Source: Loktanella sp. DSM 29012
GTDB lineage: Bacteria; Pseudomonadota; Alphaproteobacteria; Rhodobacterales; Rhodobacteraceae
DNA length: 64,000 nucleotides
NCBI RefSeq assembly: GCF_900110705.1
Contig: NZ_FOEJ01000003.1
Coordinates: forward strand, 124,001 to 188,000
Reading direction: 5' to 3'
Shown here: piece by piece, positions 52,209-61,212 of the stretch
Position numbering within the stretch: position 1 is the first letter of the stretch
Layout: each line of letters opens with the position of its first letter
The notes under the pieces: generated by a model
The model's input: the letters and a program-made list of their open reading frames with translations, nothing else
Told to the model about the DNA's origin: nothing
Databases searched by the model: none
Translations under genes and position numbers: made by a program

Positions 52209-53636
52209 ATGTCTGAAAATTCTCCTATCCTGCTTTGGTTTCGTCGCGACCTGCGATTATCCGATCATCCCGCGATGGACGCGGCCTGTGCGACGGGTCG
52301 TCCCGTCATTCCGGTGTTCATTCACGACGATGTGGTGGAAAACACAGGTGCTGCGGCGAAAATGCGTTGGGGCATGTCGATTGCCGCGCAGGCCGCTGCA
52401 CTGCATGACAAGGGCAGTCGCCTGATCCTGCGCCGTGGTGACGCGCTGGCCGTCTTGCGCGATCTGGTCAGGGAAACAGGTGCAGGGGCCGTCTGGTGGT
52501 CGCGCCTGTATGATCCCGAATGCAAGGATCGGGATACGGCCGTGAAATCAGCGCTGACCGATGACGGGATCGACGCAAAGAGTCATGCAGGCCATCTGCT
52601 GTTCGAACCCTGGACGGTCGAGACCGGCAGCGGTGGTTTCTACAAGGTCTATACGCCGATGTGGAAAAACGTCCGCGACAGGCAACTGCCAGACAGTATT
52701 TCGGCACCATCCACGGTTCCCGCGCCGGACCAGTGGCCGGACAGCGACGATCTGGACGATTGGCAGATGGCAGCCGCGATGCAGCGCGGTGCCGACGTCG
52801 TGCGTCCCTGGTGCACCGTGGGCGAGGATGCGGCCATTCAGCGGCTTGCAACCTTTGTACAGCACCGCATCGCGGATTATCAGAAAAACCGTGACATTCC
52901 GGGAATGAAGCACGGCACCTCGGGCCTGTCGGAAAACCTGACCTACGGCGAAATCAGCCCGCTGACCTGCTGGCATGCAGGCTGGCGCGCGATGGACCGG
53001 GCAGGGACCGGGGCAGAGACATTCCTCAAGGAACTGGTCTGGCGCGAATTTGCCTATCACCTGATCTATCACACGCCGCGCATCGTTGATCGCAATTGGC
53101 GCGAGGAATGGGACGGGTTCGACTGGAACACCGACGAACGCTTGGCCGAGGTCAAGGCCTGGAAACAAGGGCGCACCGGTATCCGGTTTGTCGATGCCGC
53201 AATGCGCGAGATGTACGTGACCGGCACGATGCACAACCGTGGCAGGATGATCGTCGCCAGTTACCTGACCAAGCACCTGCAATGCGACTGGCGGATCGGG
53301 CAGCGTTGGTTTGCGGATTGCCTGATCGACTGGGACCCGGCCAGCAACGCGATAGGCTGGCAATGGTCGGCCGGGTCGGGGCCTGATGCCACGCCTTATT
53401 TCCGCGTGTTCAACCCGGTCACGCAGCTGGATAAATTTGACGGCGACCGCGACTACGTGCGTGCCTGGCTGGCCGAAGAGTACAGCAATCCATCAGATAC
53501 GGCCTTGTCCTACTTTGAGGCGATCCCCGAACATTGGGGCATGTCGCCAGATGACACGTACCCCGATCCGGTCGTGGCGGCGGATGACGGGCGCAAGGCG
53601 GCGCTGGACGCCTATGATCGGTTCAAAAATGGCTGA
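52209..53636 (+). CDS. phrB: Deoxyribodipyrimidine photolyase
   Basis: A 475-residue FAD-dependent photolyase repairing UV pyrimidine dimers. The N-terminal alpha/beta domain opens with LLWFRRDLRLSDHPAM. The FAD-binding C-terminal region shows FLKELVWREFAYHLIYHTP near residue 275, NRGRMIVASYLTKHLQCDWRIG near 345 and DWDPASNAIGWQWSAGSG near 380, which includes the signature tryptophans. GFYKVYTPMW near 145 suits class I photolyases. Confidence 0.94.
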   Translation: MSENSPILLWFRRDLRLSDHPAMDAACATGRPVIPVFIHDDVVENTGAAAKMRWGMSIAAQAAALHDKGSRLILRRGDALAVLRDLVRETGAGAVWWSRLYDPECKDRDTAVKSALTDDGIDAKSHAGHLLFEPWTVETGSGGFYKVYTPMWKNVRDRQLPDSISAPSTVPAPDQWPDSDDLDDWQMAAAMQRGADVVRPWCTVGEDAAIQRLATFVQHRIADYQKNRDIPGMKHGTSGLSENLTYGEISPLTCWHAGWRAMDRAGTGAETFLKELVWREFAYHLIYHTPRIVDRNWREEWDGFDWNTDERLAEVKAWKQGRTGIRFVDAAMREMYVTGTMHNRGRMIVASYLTKHLQCDWRIGQRWFADCLIDWDPASNAIGWQWSAGSGPDATPYFRVFNPVTQLDKFDGDRDYVRAWLAEEYSNPSDTALSYFEAIPEHWGMSPDDTYPDPVVAADDGRKAALDAYDRFKNG

Positions 53637-53760
53637 TGGCTTGTGACATTGTGACCAAGGCCGCAACTATTCGGTCCGCTGTATCGTGACTTTGGCATCA
53701 TAATCACTAATGTCCGCAAAAGCCTGAAACGGCAGGACAAACCACGGGGACACATCGCGC

Positions 53761-54966
53761 ATGATCTTGACGACCACCGAGGGGCAAAACGACCTTCCGC
53801 GTTATTTTTCGTCTGTTTTCAACATGCTGAAATTGAAACGCGGCCGGCTGGACGTGATCCTGCCCGACGGACGGCATTTCCGTACCGAGGGCGCAGCGCC
53901 CGGCCATGTGGCCGAGGTGACCGTACACAACGCGGATCTGTTTGCCCGCACGATCCGAGAGGGCGACCTGGGTCTGTGTGATGCCTATCTCGACGGCTGG
54001 TGGAGCACGCCGGATTTGCAGGCCTTCATGGACCTCGTGCACGACGACGCCGAGGAAATGTACGACGGTTTTCCGGGCCAGTTCATCGTGCGCAGCTTTG
54101 AACGGCTGCGGTTCTGGTTGCAGCGCAATTCCAAGAAGCAGGCGCGCAAGAACATCGAATATCATTACGATTTGGGCAATGATTTCTACAGCCTCTGGCT
54201 GGACGAGACGATGACCTATTCCAGCGCGAAATTCGAGACGGGCCAGGAAAGTCTGGAGGCGGCGCAAACGCTCAAATATGCATCCATGGTCGACGAGATG
54301 GGCGCACAGCCGGGCGATCACGTGCTGGAAATCGGCTGTGGGTGGGGCGGGTTTGCGGAATACGCCGCCGGCCAGCGCGACCTGCGCGTCACCTGCCTGA
54401 CGATCAGCACAGAGCAGTTCAAGTACGCTGTCGATCGTATTGAAAAGGCAGGGCTATCCGACAAGGTCACGATCAAGTTGCAGGATTACCGGGATGAAAC
54501 CGGCACCTATGACGGCATCGCCAGCATCGAAATGTTCGAGGCAGTGGGCGAGCAGTATTGGCCTGTCTATTTCGAGACGGTCAAAAACAGACTCAAGCCT
54601 GGCAAGAACGCGACACTTCAGATCATCACCGTGGCGGACCGTCGCTGGAAGATCTACAAGCGAGGCCCTGATTTCATTCAGAAATACATCTTTCCGGGTG
54701 GCATGTTGCCCAGCCCGAGCATTCTGCGCGATACGGTGACACGCGCGGGTATGAACGTGGTGACATCGGTCGAATTTGGCCACAGCTATGACGTGACATT
54801 GCGGCGCTGGCACGAGACGTTCAACGCGAAATGGGATCAGGTCGCCGCCTTGGGATTTGATGATCGGTTTCGGCGCATGTGGAACTTTTACCTGACCTCT
54901 TGTGCATCGACCTTTGCCAGTGAAAACTGCGATGTGACACAAATCACGATCGCACGGCCTGCCTGA
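53761..54966 (+). CDS. cfa: Cyclopropane-fatty-acyl-phospholipid synthase family protein
   Basis: A 401-residue SAM-dependent enzyme that adds a methylene bridge across unsaturated acyl chains of membrane lipids. KKQARKNIEYHYDLGNDFYSLWLD near residue 120, the SAM site VLEIGCGWGGFAEYAA near 188 and FIQKYIFPGGMLPSPSIL near 310 are CFA signatures. Placed between photolyase and trgA and 29 bases from the latter, it may join the stress operon. Confidence 0.93.
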   Translation: MILTTTEGQNDLPRYFSSVFNMLKLKRGRLDVILPDGRHFRTEGAAPGHVAEVTVHNADLFARTIREGDLGLCDAYLDGWWSTPDLQAFMDLVHDDAEEMYDGFPGQFIVRSFERLRFWLQRNSKKQARKNIEYHYDLGNDFYSLWLDETMTYSSAKFETGQESLEAAQTLKYASMVDEMGAQPGDHVLEIGCGWGGFAEYAAGQRDLRVTCLTISTEQFKYAVDRIEKAGLSDKVTIKLQDYRDETGTYDGIASIEMFEAVGEQYWPVYFETVKNRLKPGKNATLQIITVADRRWKIYKRGPDFIQKYIFPGGMLPSPSILRDTVTRAGMNVVTSVEFGHSYDVTLRRWHETFNAKWDQVAALGFDDRFRRMWNFYLTSCASTFASENCDVTQITIARPA

Positions 54967-54995
54967 CGGTCTGCGCAAGCCAGGGAAGGTCCGCC

Positions 54996-55436
54996 ATGCC
55001 AACAGCCGGAAAACTGACGGGGGCGATCCTTTATGCCGTTCTGGCGGGGGTGCTCGCCTATCTGACGGGACCCTTGTTTGACGCAGGACGGGCACCGGGT
55101 TTCTGGTATCCGCTATGCATTGTTGCGGGATTGTTGTGCGGTTGGCGCATCATGGGCGCACGGGTCGGTCAGGGCTACAGCATCGCCATCGGCACGGCGC
55201 TGACGGCCGCCGGGGCCGTGGTGTTCTGGGCCTTGTTGATCCTGTCGGGACATACGATGATCACCCGGTCGATGCGGGGGCAATATGACGGCCCGATGGA
55301 TGCACTGATTTCGACCTTTGGCTTGATGGCGGGCTACGGTCAGCAGTTTGCAACCCCCGTCGTGGTCGGGGTGCTGGTTCTGGGCGGCCTCATCGCGGGG
55401 CTGATCACCGAGGCCGTCGGCAGCAAGTACCACTGA
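54996..55436 (+). CDS. trgA: TrgA family membrane protein (tellurite-resistance associated)
   Basis: A 146-residue protein with four membrane helices. MPTAGKLTGAILYAVLAGVLAYL, the GFWYPLCIVAGLLCGWRIMGARVG block and FATPVVVGVLVLGGLIAGLITE match TrgA. In Rhodobacter sphaeroides trgA-trgB with cysK contribute to high-level tellurite resistance. The mechanism of TrgA is not established. trgB begins two bases after its stop. Confidence 0.88.
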   Translation: MPTAGKLTGAILYAVLAGVLAYLTGPLFDAGRAPGFWYPLCIVAGLLCGWRIMGARVGQGYSIAIGTALTAAGAVVFWALLILSGHTMITRSMRGQYDGPMDALISTFGLMAGYGQQFATPVVVGVLVLGGLIAGLITEAVGSKYH

Positions 55437-55438
55437 CC

Positions 55439-56575
55439 ATGCGTCTGTTCATCTACGGCACATTGCTGGACGAATCCTTGCGTGACGCGGTTGCGGGTGC
55501 AGGCGGGCAGTTGGTAGATGCGGTACTGCCTGGCTACGGTGTGCGACCGCTGTCAGACAGTGTCGTCCCGATCGTGCAGGTAGACCCGCAAGGTACGGCA
55601 GTGGGCAAGCTGTGGGATGGCATCAGTGCGGATCAGGCGGCACGGCTGGCACTGTACGAAGGCATCTACGACTATCGTTTGATCGACGTGACGGTGACAC
55701 TGGCGGACGGCACACCTGCCGCCGCGCAGATGTGGGTCCCGCCGCAGAATGCGACCGCGGGTGACGGCAGTTGGTCGTTGGCGCATTGGCAAGCGCATTA
55801 CGCAAAGGCGTCGGTGCTTGCGGCACAAGAGCTGTTTGCGATGGACCCGTTGCCCAGCCTGTCGGACCTCGCATGGCAATTTCCGATGATGCAGAAACGC
55901 GCCTGGGGGCAGGTGCAGGCCAGCCAGACCGCGGCACCCGCCAGCCTGCGCTACACACCCGATGCGGGCGATGTGGCGGTCACCCATCGCAAACCGCCAG
56001 TCGGCAGTTTTTTCCGCCTGCAAGGGTTCGGGGTTGAACATCGCAGGTTCGATGGTGGCCGGCAGGGACCGTTGCCGCGCGAGGTGTTTGTTGGGATCGA
56101 GGCGGTGATCGTGCTGCCCTATGATCCGGTCACGGAACGGGTGGTTCTGGTGGAACAGCTGCGCATGGGCGCACTGATCCGCAACGATCCGAACCCGTGG
56201 ATTCTGGAACCGGTGGCCGGAATGATCGACGCCTTTGAGGAGCCGGACACCGCCGCCTTGCGCGAAACCAAGGAAGAGGCGGGGCTGGACGTGACCCTGC
56301 GCAAGGTCAGCGGCTGCTATCCGTCACCGGGAAATGCCACCGATTTTTTCCATTGTTACGTCGGGCTCGCGGATATTCCGGATACCGACCAATGGTCCGG
56401 CGGTCTTGCCGCGGAACACGAAGACCTGCGTTTGCACGTGGTATCATTGGATCGCGCGCTGGAACTGGTCGCCAGCGGAGAGATGAATGTCGCCCCCGGT
56501 GTGATGCTGATCTATTGGTTGGCTCTGCACCGCGCCGCGTTGCGGGTTGAGTTCAGCGGTGGCATCGCTAGTTAG
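55439..56575 (+). CDS. trgB: TrgB: gamma-glutamylcyclotransferase-like domain fused to a Nudix domain
   Basis: A 378-residue two-domain protein. Residues 1-110 resemble the GGCT/AIG2 fold (MRLFIYGTLLDE, LWDGISADQAARLALYEG). Residues about 200-365 are an ADP-ribose pyrophosphatase-type Nudix domain with GMIDAFE, seven residues, RETKEEAGL at the Nudix box and the upstream VVLVEQLRMGALIRNDPNPWILEPVAG. TrgB in R. sphaeroides supports tellurite resistance. It lies between trgA and cysK as in that species. Confidence 0.9.
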   Translation: MRLFIYGTLLDESLRDAVAGAGGQLVDAVLPGYGVRPLSDSVVPIVQVDPQGTAVGKLWDGISADQAARLALYEGIYDYRLIDVTVTLADGTPAAAQMWVPPQNATAGDGSWSLAHWQAHYAKASVLAAQELFAMDPLPSLSDLAWQFPMMQKRAWGQVQASQTAAPASLRYTPDAGDVAVTHRKPPVGSFFRLQGFGVEHRRFDGGRQGPLPREVFVGIEAVIVLPYDPVTERVVLVEQLRMGALIRNDPNPWILEPVAGMIDAFEEPDTAALRETKEEAGLDVTLRKVSGCYPSPGNATDFFHCYVGLADIPDTDQWSGGLAAEHEDLRLHVVSLDRALELVASGEMNVAPGVMLIYWLALHRAALRVEFSGGIAS

Positions 56576-56607
56576 GTGAACGTAACACCGCGCGAAAGGC
56601 CGCAGCC

Positions 56608-57636
56608 ATGACCATCAAATCAGATCTTGCCGATACCGTCGGAAACACCCCCCTGATCAAGCTCAAGGGCCCGTCCGAAGCGACAGGCTGCACGATCCTG
56701 GGCAAGGCTGAGTTCATGAACCCCGGCCAGTCGGTCAAGGACCGCGCCGCACTCTACATCATCAAGGATGCCGTGGAAAAAGGTCTGCTGAAACCCGGCG
56801 GCACCATTGTCGAGGGCACGGCAGGCAACACGGGCATCGGTCTGGCGCTGGTCGGGGCCTCCATGGGGTTCAAGACCGTGATCGTCATCCCCGAAACCCA
56901 GTCCGAGGAAAAAAAGGACATGTTGCGGTTGGCGGGTGCGACCCTCGTGCAGGTGCCGGCAGTGCCCTACAAGAACCCGAACAATTACGTCAAATATTCT
57001 GGCCGCCTTGCCGAACAGATGGCCCGTGAGAGCAACGAGGGTGTGATCTGGGCCAATCAGTTCGACAACGTGGCGAACCGGCAGGCGCATATCGAAACCA
57101 CCGGACCCGAAATCTGGGACCAGACGGATGGTAAGGTTGACGGGTTCATCTGTGCCGTGGGGTCTGGTGGGACGCTGGCGGGCGTCGGCATGGCGTTGCA
57201 GCCCAAGGGTGTCAAAATTGGTCTGGCCGATCCCGAAGGTGCCGGCCTGTTCAAGATCTACACAGGCGAGGAAAACCCCGGCGACAGCATCACCGAAGGG
57301 ATTGGTCAGGGGCGGATCACGGCCAACCTCGAAGGGTTCACACCCGATTTCAACTATCGCATCCCCGATGCAGAGGCGCTGCCGGTCGTGTTCGATCTGT
57401 TGCAGACCGAAGGTCTGTGTCTGGGCGGATCGTCCGGCGTGAACGTGGCCGGAGCGATGCGCATGGCGCGCGACATGGGGCCGGGCCACACCATCGTGAC
57501 GATCCTGTGTGACTACGGCACCCGCTATCAGTCCAAGGTCTGGAACCCCTCTTTCCTGAAATCCAAGGGCCTGCCGGTTCCCGGCTGGCTGGATCAGGAC
57601 CCGCAGTCGATCCCCGGCGTGTTCGAGGACGTTTGA
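56608..57636 (+). CDS. cysK: Cysteine synthase A
   Basis: A 342-residue PLP enzyme making cysteine from O-acetylserine and sulfide. The Schiff-base lysine is in PGQSVKDRAAL near residue 45, EGTAGNTGIGLAL near 72 binds the carboxylate and GSGGTLAGVGMAL near 183 the phosphate. The CysK signature LGKAEFMNPGQSVKDR is complete. Tellurite stress damages thiols, which explains its place beside trgAB. Confidence 0.95.
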   Translation: MTIKSDLADTVGNTPLIKLKGPSEATGCTILGKAEFMNPGQSVKDRAALYIIKDAVEKGLLKPGGTIVEGTAGNTGIGLALVGASMGFKTVIVIPETQSEEKKDMLRLAGATLVQVPAVPYKNPNNYVKYSGRLAEQMARESNEGVIWANQFDNVANRQAHIETTGPEIWDQTDGKVDGFICAVGSGGTLAGVGMALQPKGVKIGLADPEGAGLFKIYTGEENPGDSITEGIGQGRITANLEGFTPDFNYRIPDAEALPVVFDLLQTEGLCLGGSSGVNVAGAMRMARDMGPGHTIVTILCDYGTRYQSKVWNPSFLKSKGLPVPGWLDQDPQSIPGVFEDV

Positions 57637-57638
57637 CC

Positions 57639-60140
57639 ATGTCGCAGCCCCTGATCGCGCTGATCGTCATGGTCGGTTTGATCATGGGCGGGCCTGTGGC
57701 AGCACAGGTCGGTCTGGACGGGTTGATCGGCGGCACATCTGCCGAAGAAGAACCTGCGCCCGATGCCGCCGCGTCCGAACCCGAGGCCGATACCGCAGCA
57801 CTGGATGCGGCAGAGGCCGAATTTGCCGCCGCGGTGCCGGACCTGTCCGACTGGACAGACCTTGCGGCAGCCGTCGAACGCCAACTTGATGATCCGGGCA
57901 TATCGGACGCGGCGCTGGCCGAGGCGCGCGATGCCCTGTTCGACTGGCGGCAGCGTTTGTTGGGGCAGACGGGAATCAATTCCGGGCGCATCAGCACGGT
58001 CCAGAGCCAGATCGAGGCGCTGACGCCGGTGGCGGCGGATGCAACACCGTCGCCCGCGATTGCCGCACGCCTGGACACCTTGGGTCAGCAACTGGACCGC
58101 CTGCGTGCACCGGGCCTGCTGGCGGCAGAAGCCAGCGCGCGGGCTAGCGGTCTGATTTCGGAAATCGACGGTCGCCTGCGGCAGGTCGGTGCAGAACGCA
58201 TGTGGTCCCGCGATAACGCCCTGTTCTGGCCAGAGAGCATCGCCGAAGGTGTCAGCGCAGCGCAAGGATCCTTGGCGCAGGCGATCCGTCGCTACCAGTT
58301 GCGGATCGCCGGTGTCGGCGAGGACCAGTTTCTGGCGAACCTGCCGATCGGAATTGTGGCCTTGCTGGCGGCGCTGGGATTGCTGATCCGGTCGCCTCGT
58401 CTGCTCTTGCGGGCCCAGACCAAGGTGGAACAATCCCACGCCCGTGGGCGCGCAGTCTGGGCATTCCTGCTATCGGGCCTGCAGATCGGCCTGCCGGTTG
58501 CGGGGATGTCGTTGCTGTTTCTCGCACTGCGTCAGTTCGGTGTACTGCCAAGCGGTGACACCACAGTGACCAGCGCGGTCTATGCCGCCGGCGTTCTGGT
58601 GATCGTCGCCCGTTGGCTGAACGTGCAATTGTTCCCAAAGGGCGAATTCAACGGACCACTTGGCTACACGGCCGACGTCAGACGCAAGATCCGGCGCACG
58701 GGAATGGCGCTTGGCACTGCGGTTGCCGTCCTGTTGATCATGGCGGCAACGCTGGAGGATGATAACGCATCTGCGCTGGCGCGGGCTGTTGTCACCTTTC
58801 CTGTGCTGGTTCTCGCCAGCTTGCTGTTGTGGATGCTGGGCGCACTGCTGCGGCGCGCCCCGACCGCCGAGACAGGCGAGGAGAGCAGCGGTCGGTTCAG
58901 GCATGCCCTGGGGCTGATCTACATGGGCGTTGCCGGTGTGACGCCAATTCTGGCCTTGTCGGGATATACGCAGGCCGCGCGCGGCGTATTTGCGCCGTCG
59001 GTCATGACACTGGCGATGCTTGGCGGGTTTATCGTGTTGCAACAGTTGATCACGCGGATCTACGCCCCGGACGATTCGCAGGATGGCGGGTCGCTGGTGC
59101 CGTTTCTGGTCGGCGCGGTGCTGGTCGTGTTGCTCTTGCCGGTGACGGCATTGGTCTGGGGGGCAAGCGTCACGGATCTGCTGGAAATCTGGACGCAGTT
59201 TCTGGCCGGGTTCAGGATCGGGGAAACAGTGGTATCGCCGACCGATTTCCTGACCTTTGCCGCCGTCTTTGCCGTGGGCTACCTTCTGACCCGGTTCATT
59301 CAGCGGTCGCTCAAGAATTCGGTTCTTCCGCGCACGAACCTTGATCTGGGCGGCCAGAACGCCGTTGTTTCCGGGTTGGGTTATGTCGGGATCACGCTGG
59401 CGGCGCTGATTGCAATCACGCTGGCTGGGATCGACCTGAGCAGTCTGGCCATCGTGGCGGGTGCACTGTCGGTCGGCATCGGTTTTGGTTTGCAGACGAT
59501 CGTGCAGAACTTTGTGTCTGGCATCATCCTGCTGATCGAACGCCCCATCGGCGAGGGCGACATGATCGAGGTGAACGGACAGGTCGGTTTCGTGCGCGAC
59601 ATTTCGGTGCGGTCGACCCGGATCGAAACCTTTGACCGGACCGACGTGATCATTCCCAACGCCGATCTGGTCAGCGGACAGGTCACGAACTGGACGCGCG
59701 GCAATCTGGTCGGTCGGCTGATCCTGCCGGTCGGCGTGGCTTATGGGTCCGATATTGAAAAGGTGCGCGACATTCTGCGTGCCGTGGGCAATAATCATCC
59801 GCTGGTGATCGCCGATCCCGAACCGCAGGCGCTGTTCGTGGGCTTTGGCGCATCGTCGCTGGATTTCGAACTGCGGGTCATTCTGCGCGACGTGAACTGG
59901 AAAATGATCGTCACCGACGAAATGAACGGCGAGATCAATGCAAAACTGGCTGCCGCCGGTATCGAAATTCCGTTTCCGCAGCAGGACATCTGGCTGCGCC
60001 AGCCGAAATCATCCGACACGGAATCCGGCCAGTCCGAGCCCGCGCCACAAAGCCGCCCTTCGGAACCGGAGGCCATGCTGACGTCGGATGATTTCGAGGC
60101 GGACGGCGACGCGGATCCCGATGCAGGGCAGGGTGCATGA
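57639..60140 (+). CDS. MscS-family mechanosensitive channel with DUF3772 domain
   Basis: An 833-residue inner-membrane channel. Signal-like helix 3-22, an acidic/Ala-rich periplasmic region, then a DUF3772-type helical domain (SGRISTVQSQIEALTPVAAD, LGQQLDRLRAPGLLA), about ten membrane helices, and the MscS core: GALSVGIGFGLQTIVQNFVSGIILLIERP near residue 610 is the pore helix and following domain. It releases solutes on hypo-osmotic shock. ATG 57639 follows cysK by two bases; the stop shares ATGA with alaX. Confidence 0.9.
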   Translation: MSQPLIALIVMVGLIMGGPVAAQVGLDGLIGGTSAEEEPAPDAAASEPEADTAALDAAEAEFAAAVPDLSDWTDLAAAVERQLDDPGISDAALAEARDALFDWRQRLLGQTGINSGRISTVQSQIEALTPVAADATPSPAIAARLDTLGQQLDRLRAPGLLAAEASARASGLISEIDGRLRQVGAERMWSRDNALFWPESIAEGVSAAQGSLAQAIRRYQLRIAGVGEDQFLANLPIGIVALLAALGLLIRSPRLLLRAQTKVEQSHARGRAVWAFLLSGLQIGLPVAGMSLLFLALRQFGVLPSGDTTVTSAVYAAGVLVIVARWLNVQLFPKGEFNGPLGYTADVRRKIRRTGMALGTAVAVLLIMAATLEDDNASALARAVVTFPVLVLASLLLWMLGALLRRAPTAETGEESSGRFRHALGLIYMGVAGVTPILALSGYTQAARGVFAPSVMTLAMLGGFIVLQQLITRIYAPDDSQDGGSLVPFLVGAVLVVLLLPVTALVWGASVTDLLEIWTQFLAGFRIGETVVSPTDFLTFAAVFAVGYLLTRFIQRSLKNSVLPRTNLDLGGQNAVVSGLGYVGITLAALIAITLAGIDLSSLAIVAGALSVGIGFGLQTIVQNFVSGIILLIERPIGEGDMIEVNGQVGFVRDISVRSTRIETFDRTDVIIPNADLVSGQVTNWTRGNLVGRLILPVGVAYGSDIEKVRDILRAVGNNHPLVIADPEPQALFVGFGASSLDFELRVILRDVNWKMIVTDEMNGEINAKLAAAGIEIPFPQQDIWLRQPKSSDTESGQSEPAPQSRPSEPEAMLTSDDFEADGDADPDAGQGA

Positions 60141-60859
60141 CGACGGCTTTGTATCTGGATGATGCCTATCAGCGGCAGGCCGAAGGCCGTGTGACGGCAC
60201 TGACCGCCGAAGGCGGCATCGTTCTGAACGCCAGTCTGTTCTATCCCACAGCGGGCGGACAGCCCGGCGATTCCGGACATCTGGAATGGCAGGGGCGGCG
60301 CCTGATGATTGCCACTGCGATCAAGGGGACCGGCGATGATATCGTCCTGGTGCCCGCGGAACCCGCGGCCCTGCCGCCTGTGGGAACCCATGTGACGCAA
60401 ACGCTGGATTGGGAACGCCGTCACCGTCTGATGCGGATGCACACAGCGCTGCATCTGCTGTCCGTCGTGATTCCCAGACCCGTGACCGGCGGCCAGATTG
60501 CCGAAGCAAAGGGGCGGCTGGATTTCGACATGCAGGACCCCCCTGATGATCGCGACGGTCTGACGGACAGGTTGAACGGCTTGATCGCGGCAGACCTGCC
60601 CGTGACATGGCAATGGATCACGCAGGCCGAGTTGGACTCGCAGCCCGAATTGATCAAGACATTGTCCGTCAAGCCGCCGCGTGGCGCGGATCAGGTCCGG
60701 CTGGTGCAGATCGGGCAGGGCGCTGACCAGATCGACCTGCAACCCTGTGGCGGAACCCATGTCCGCAGCACCATCGAAATCGGTGCGCTGCGTCTTGGCA
60801 AAATCGAAAAGAAGGGCCGCCAGAACCGGCGTGTCTATCTGCACCTAGAGGATGGCTGA
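60137..60859 (+). CDS. Alanyl-tRNA editing protein AlaX
   Basis: A 240-residue stand-alone editing domain related to the AlaRS editing region; it hydrolyses mischarged Ser- or Gly-tRNA(Ala). Zinc ligands are visible as HTALHLL near residue 100 and LQPCGGTHV near 195. FYPTAGGQPGDSG near 38 is the conserved N-terminal block. Overlaps the channel gene by four bases and the next gene by one. Editing of mis-aminoacylation is a plausible stress function in this operon. Confidence 0.92.
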   Translation: MTTALYLDDAYQRQAEGRVTALTAEGGIVLNASLFYPTAGGQPGDSGHLEWQGRRLMIATAIKGTGDDIVLVPAEPAALPPVGTHVTQTLDWERRHRLMRMHTALHLLSVVIPRPVTGGQIAEAKGRLDFDMQDPPDDRDGLTDRLNGLIAADLPVTWQWITQAELDSQPELIKTLSVKPPRGADQVRLVQIGQGADQIDLQPCGGTHVRSTIEIGALRLGKIEKKGRQNRRVYLHLEDG

Positions 60860-61212
60860 TGTTTCACCTGATCTGTCTCGCGACCGCGGTGATCTGTCTA
60901 GGGTTGTTCTGCGTTCTGCTGATTTCGCCGGGCCTCTATGTCGGGCTTTATGCGCAACCTGACGCGGGTGCCGCATTCATGGGACGGCGGGCGGCACCGA
61001 TATTTCTGGGGCTGGCGGTCCTGATGTTTGTGCTGCGTGACACGGCGCCGGGGGCACTACGCGATGCCGTGGCGTTCGGCATGGCTGCAACCTGGGCAGG
61101 CATCGCACTGACCGGAATCTGGTCCTACGGCATGGGGCAGGCCAGCTATGCCATCCTGGTTGCTGCCGGGATCGAGTTCGCGATGGCCGCGGCATTTGTC
61201 ATCGCGCGCTAG
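60859..61212 (+). CDS. Small four-helix membrane protein of unknown function
   Basis: A 117-residue hydrophobic protein (helices about 3-25, 43-60, 68-88 and 95-115) with conserved-looking GAAFMGRRAAPIFLGLAVLMFVLRD. The layout resembles DUF4345-type proteins, but I cannot assign it. It starts on the last base of the alaX stop codon, ends the trg operon, and its stop overlaps that of the convergent permease gene. Confidence 0.7.
   Translation: MFHLICLATAVICLGLFCVLLISPGLYVGLYAQPDAGAAFMGRRAAPIFLGLAVLMFVLRDTAPGALRDAVAFGMAATWAGIALTGIWSYGMGQASYAILVAAGIEFAMAAAFVIAR

Noticed and set aside
52141-52209. LexA-type box or RpoE promoter before the photolyase gene
   Set aside because: No GAAC-N7-GAAC or TGATC-N18-TAAGA match; only loose partial motifs.
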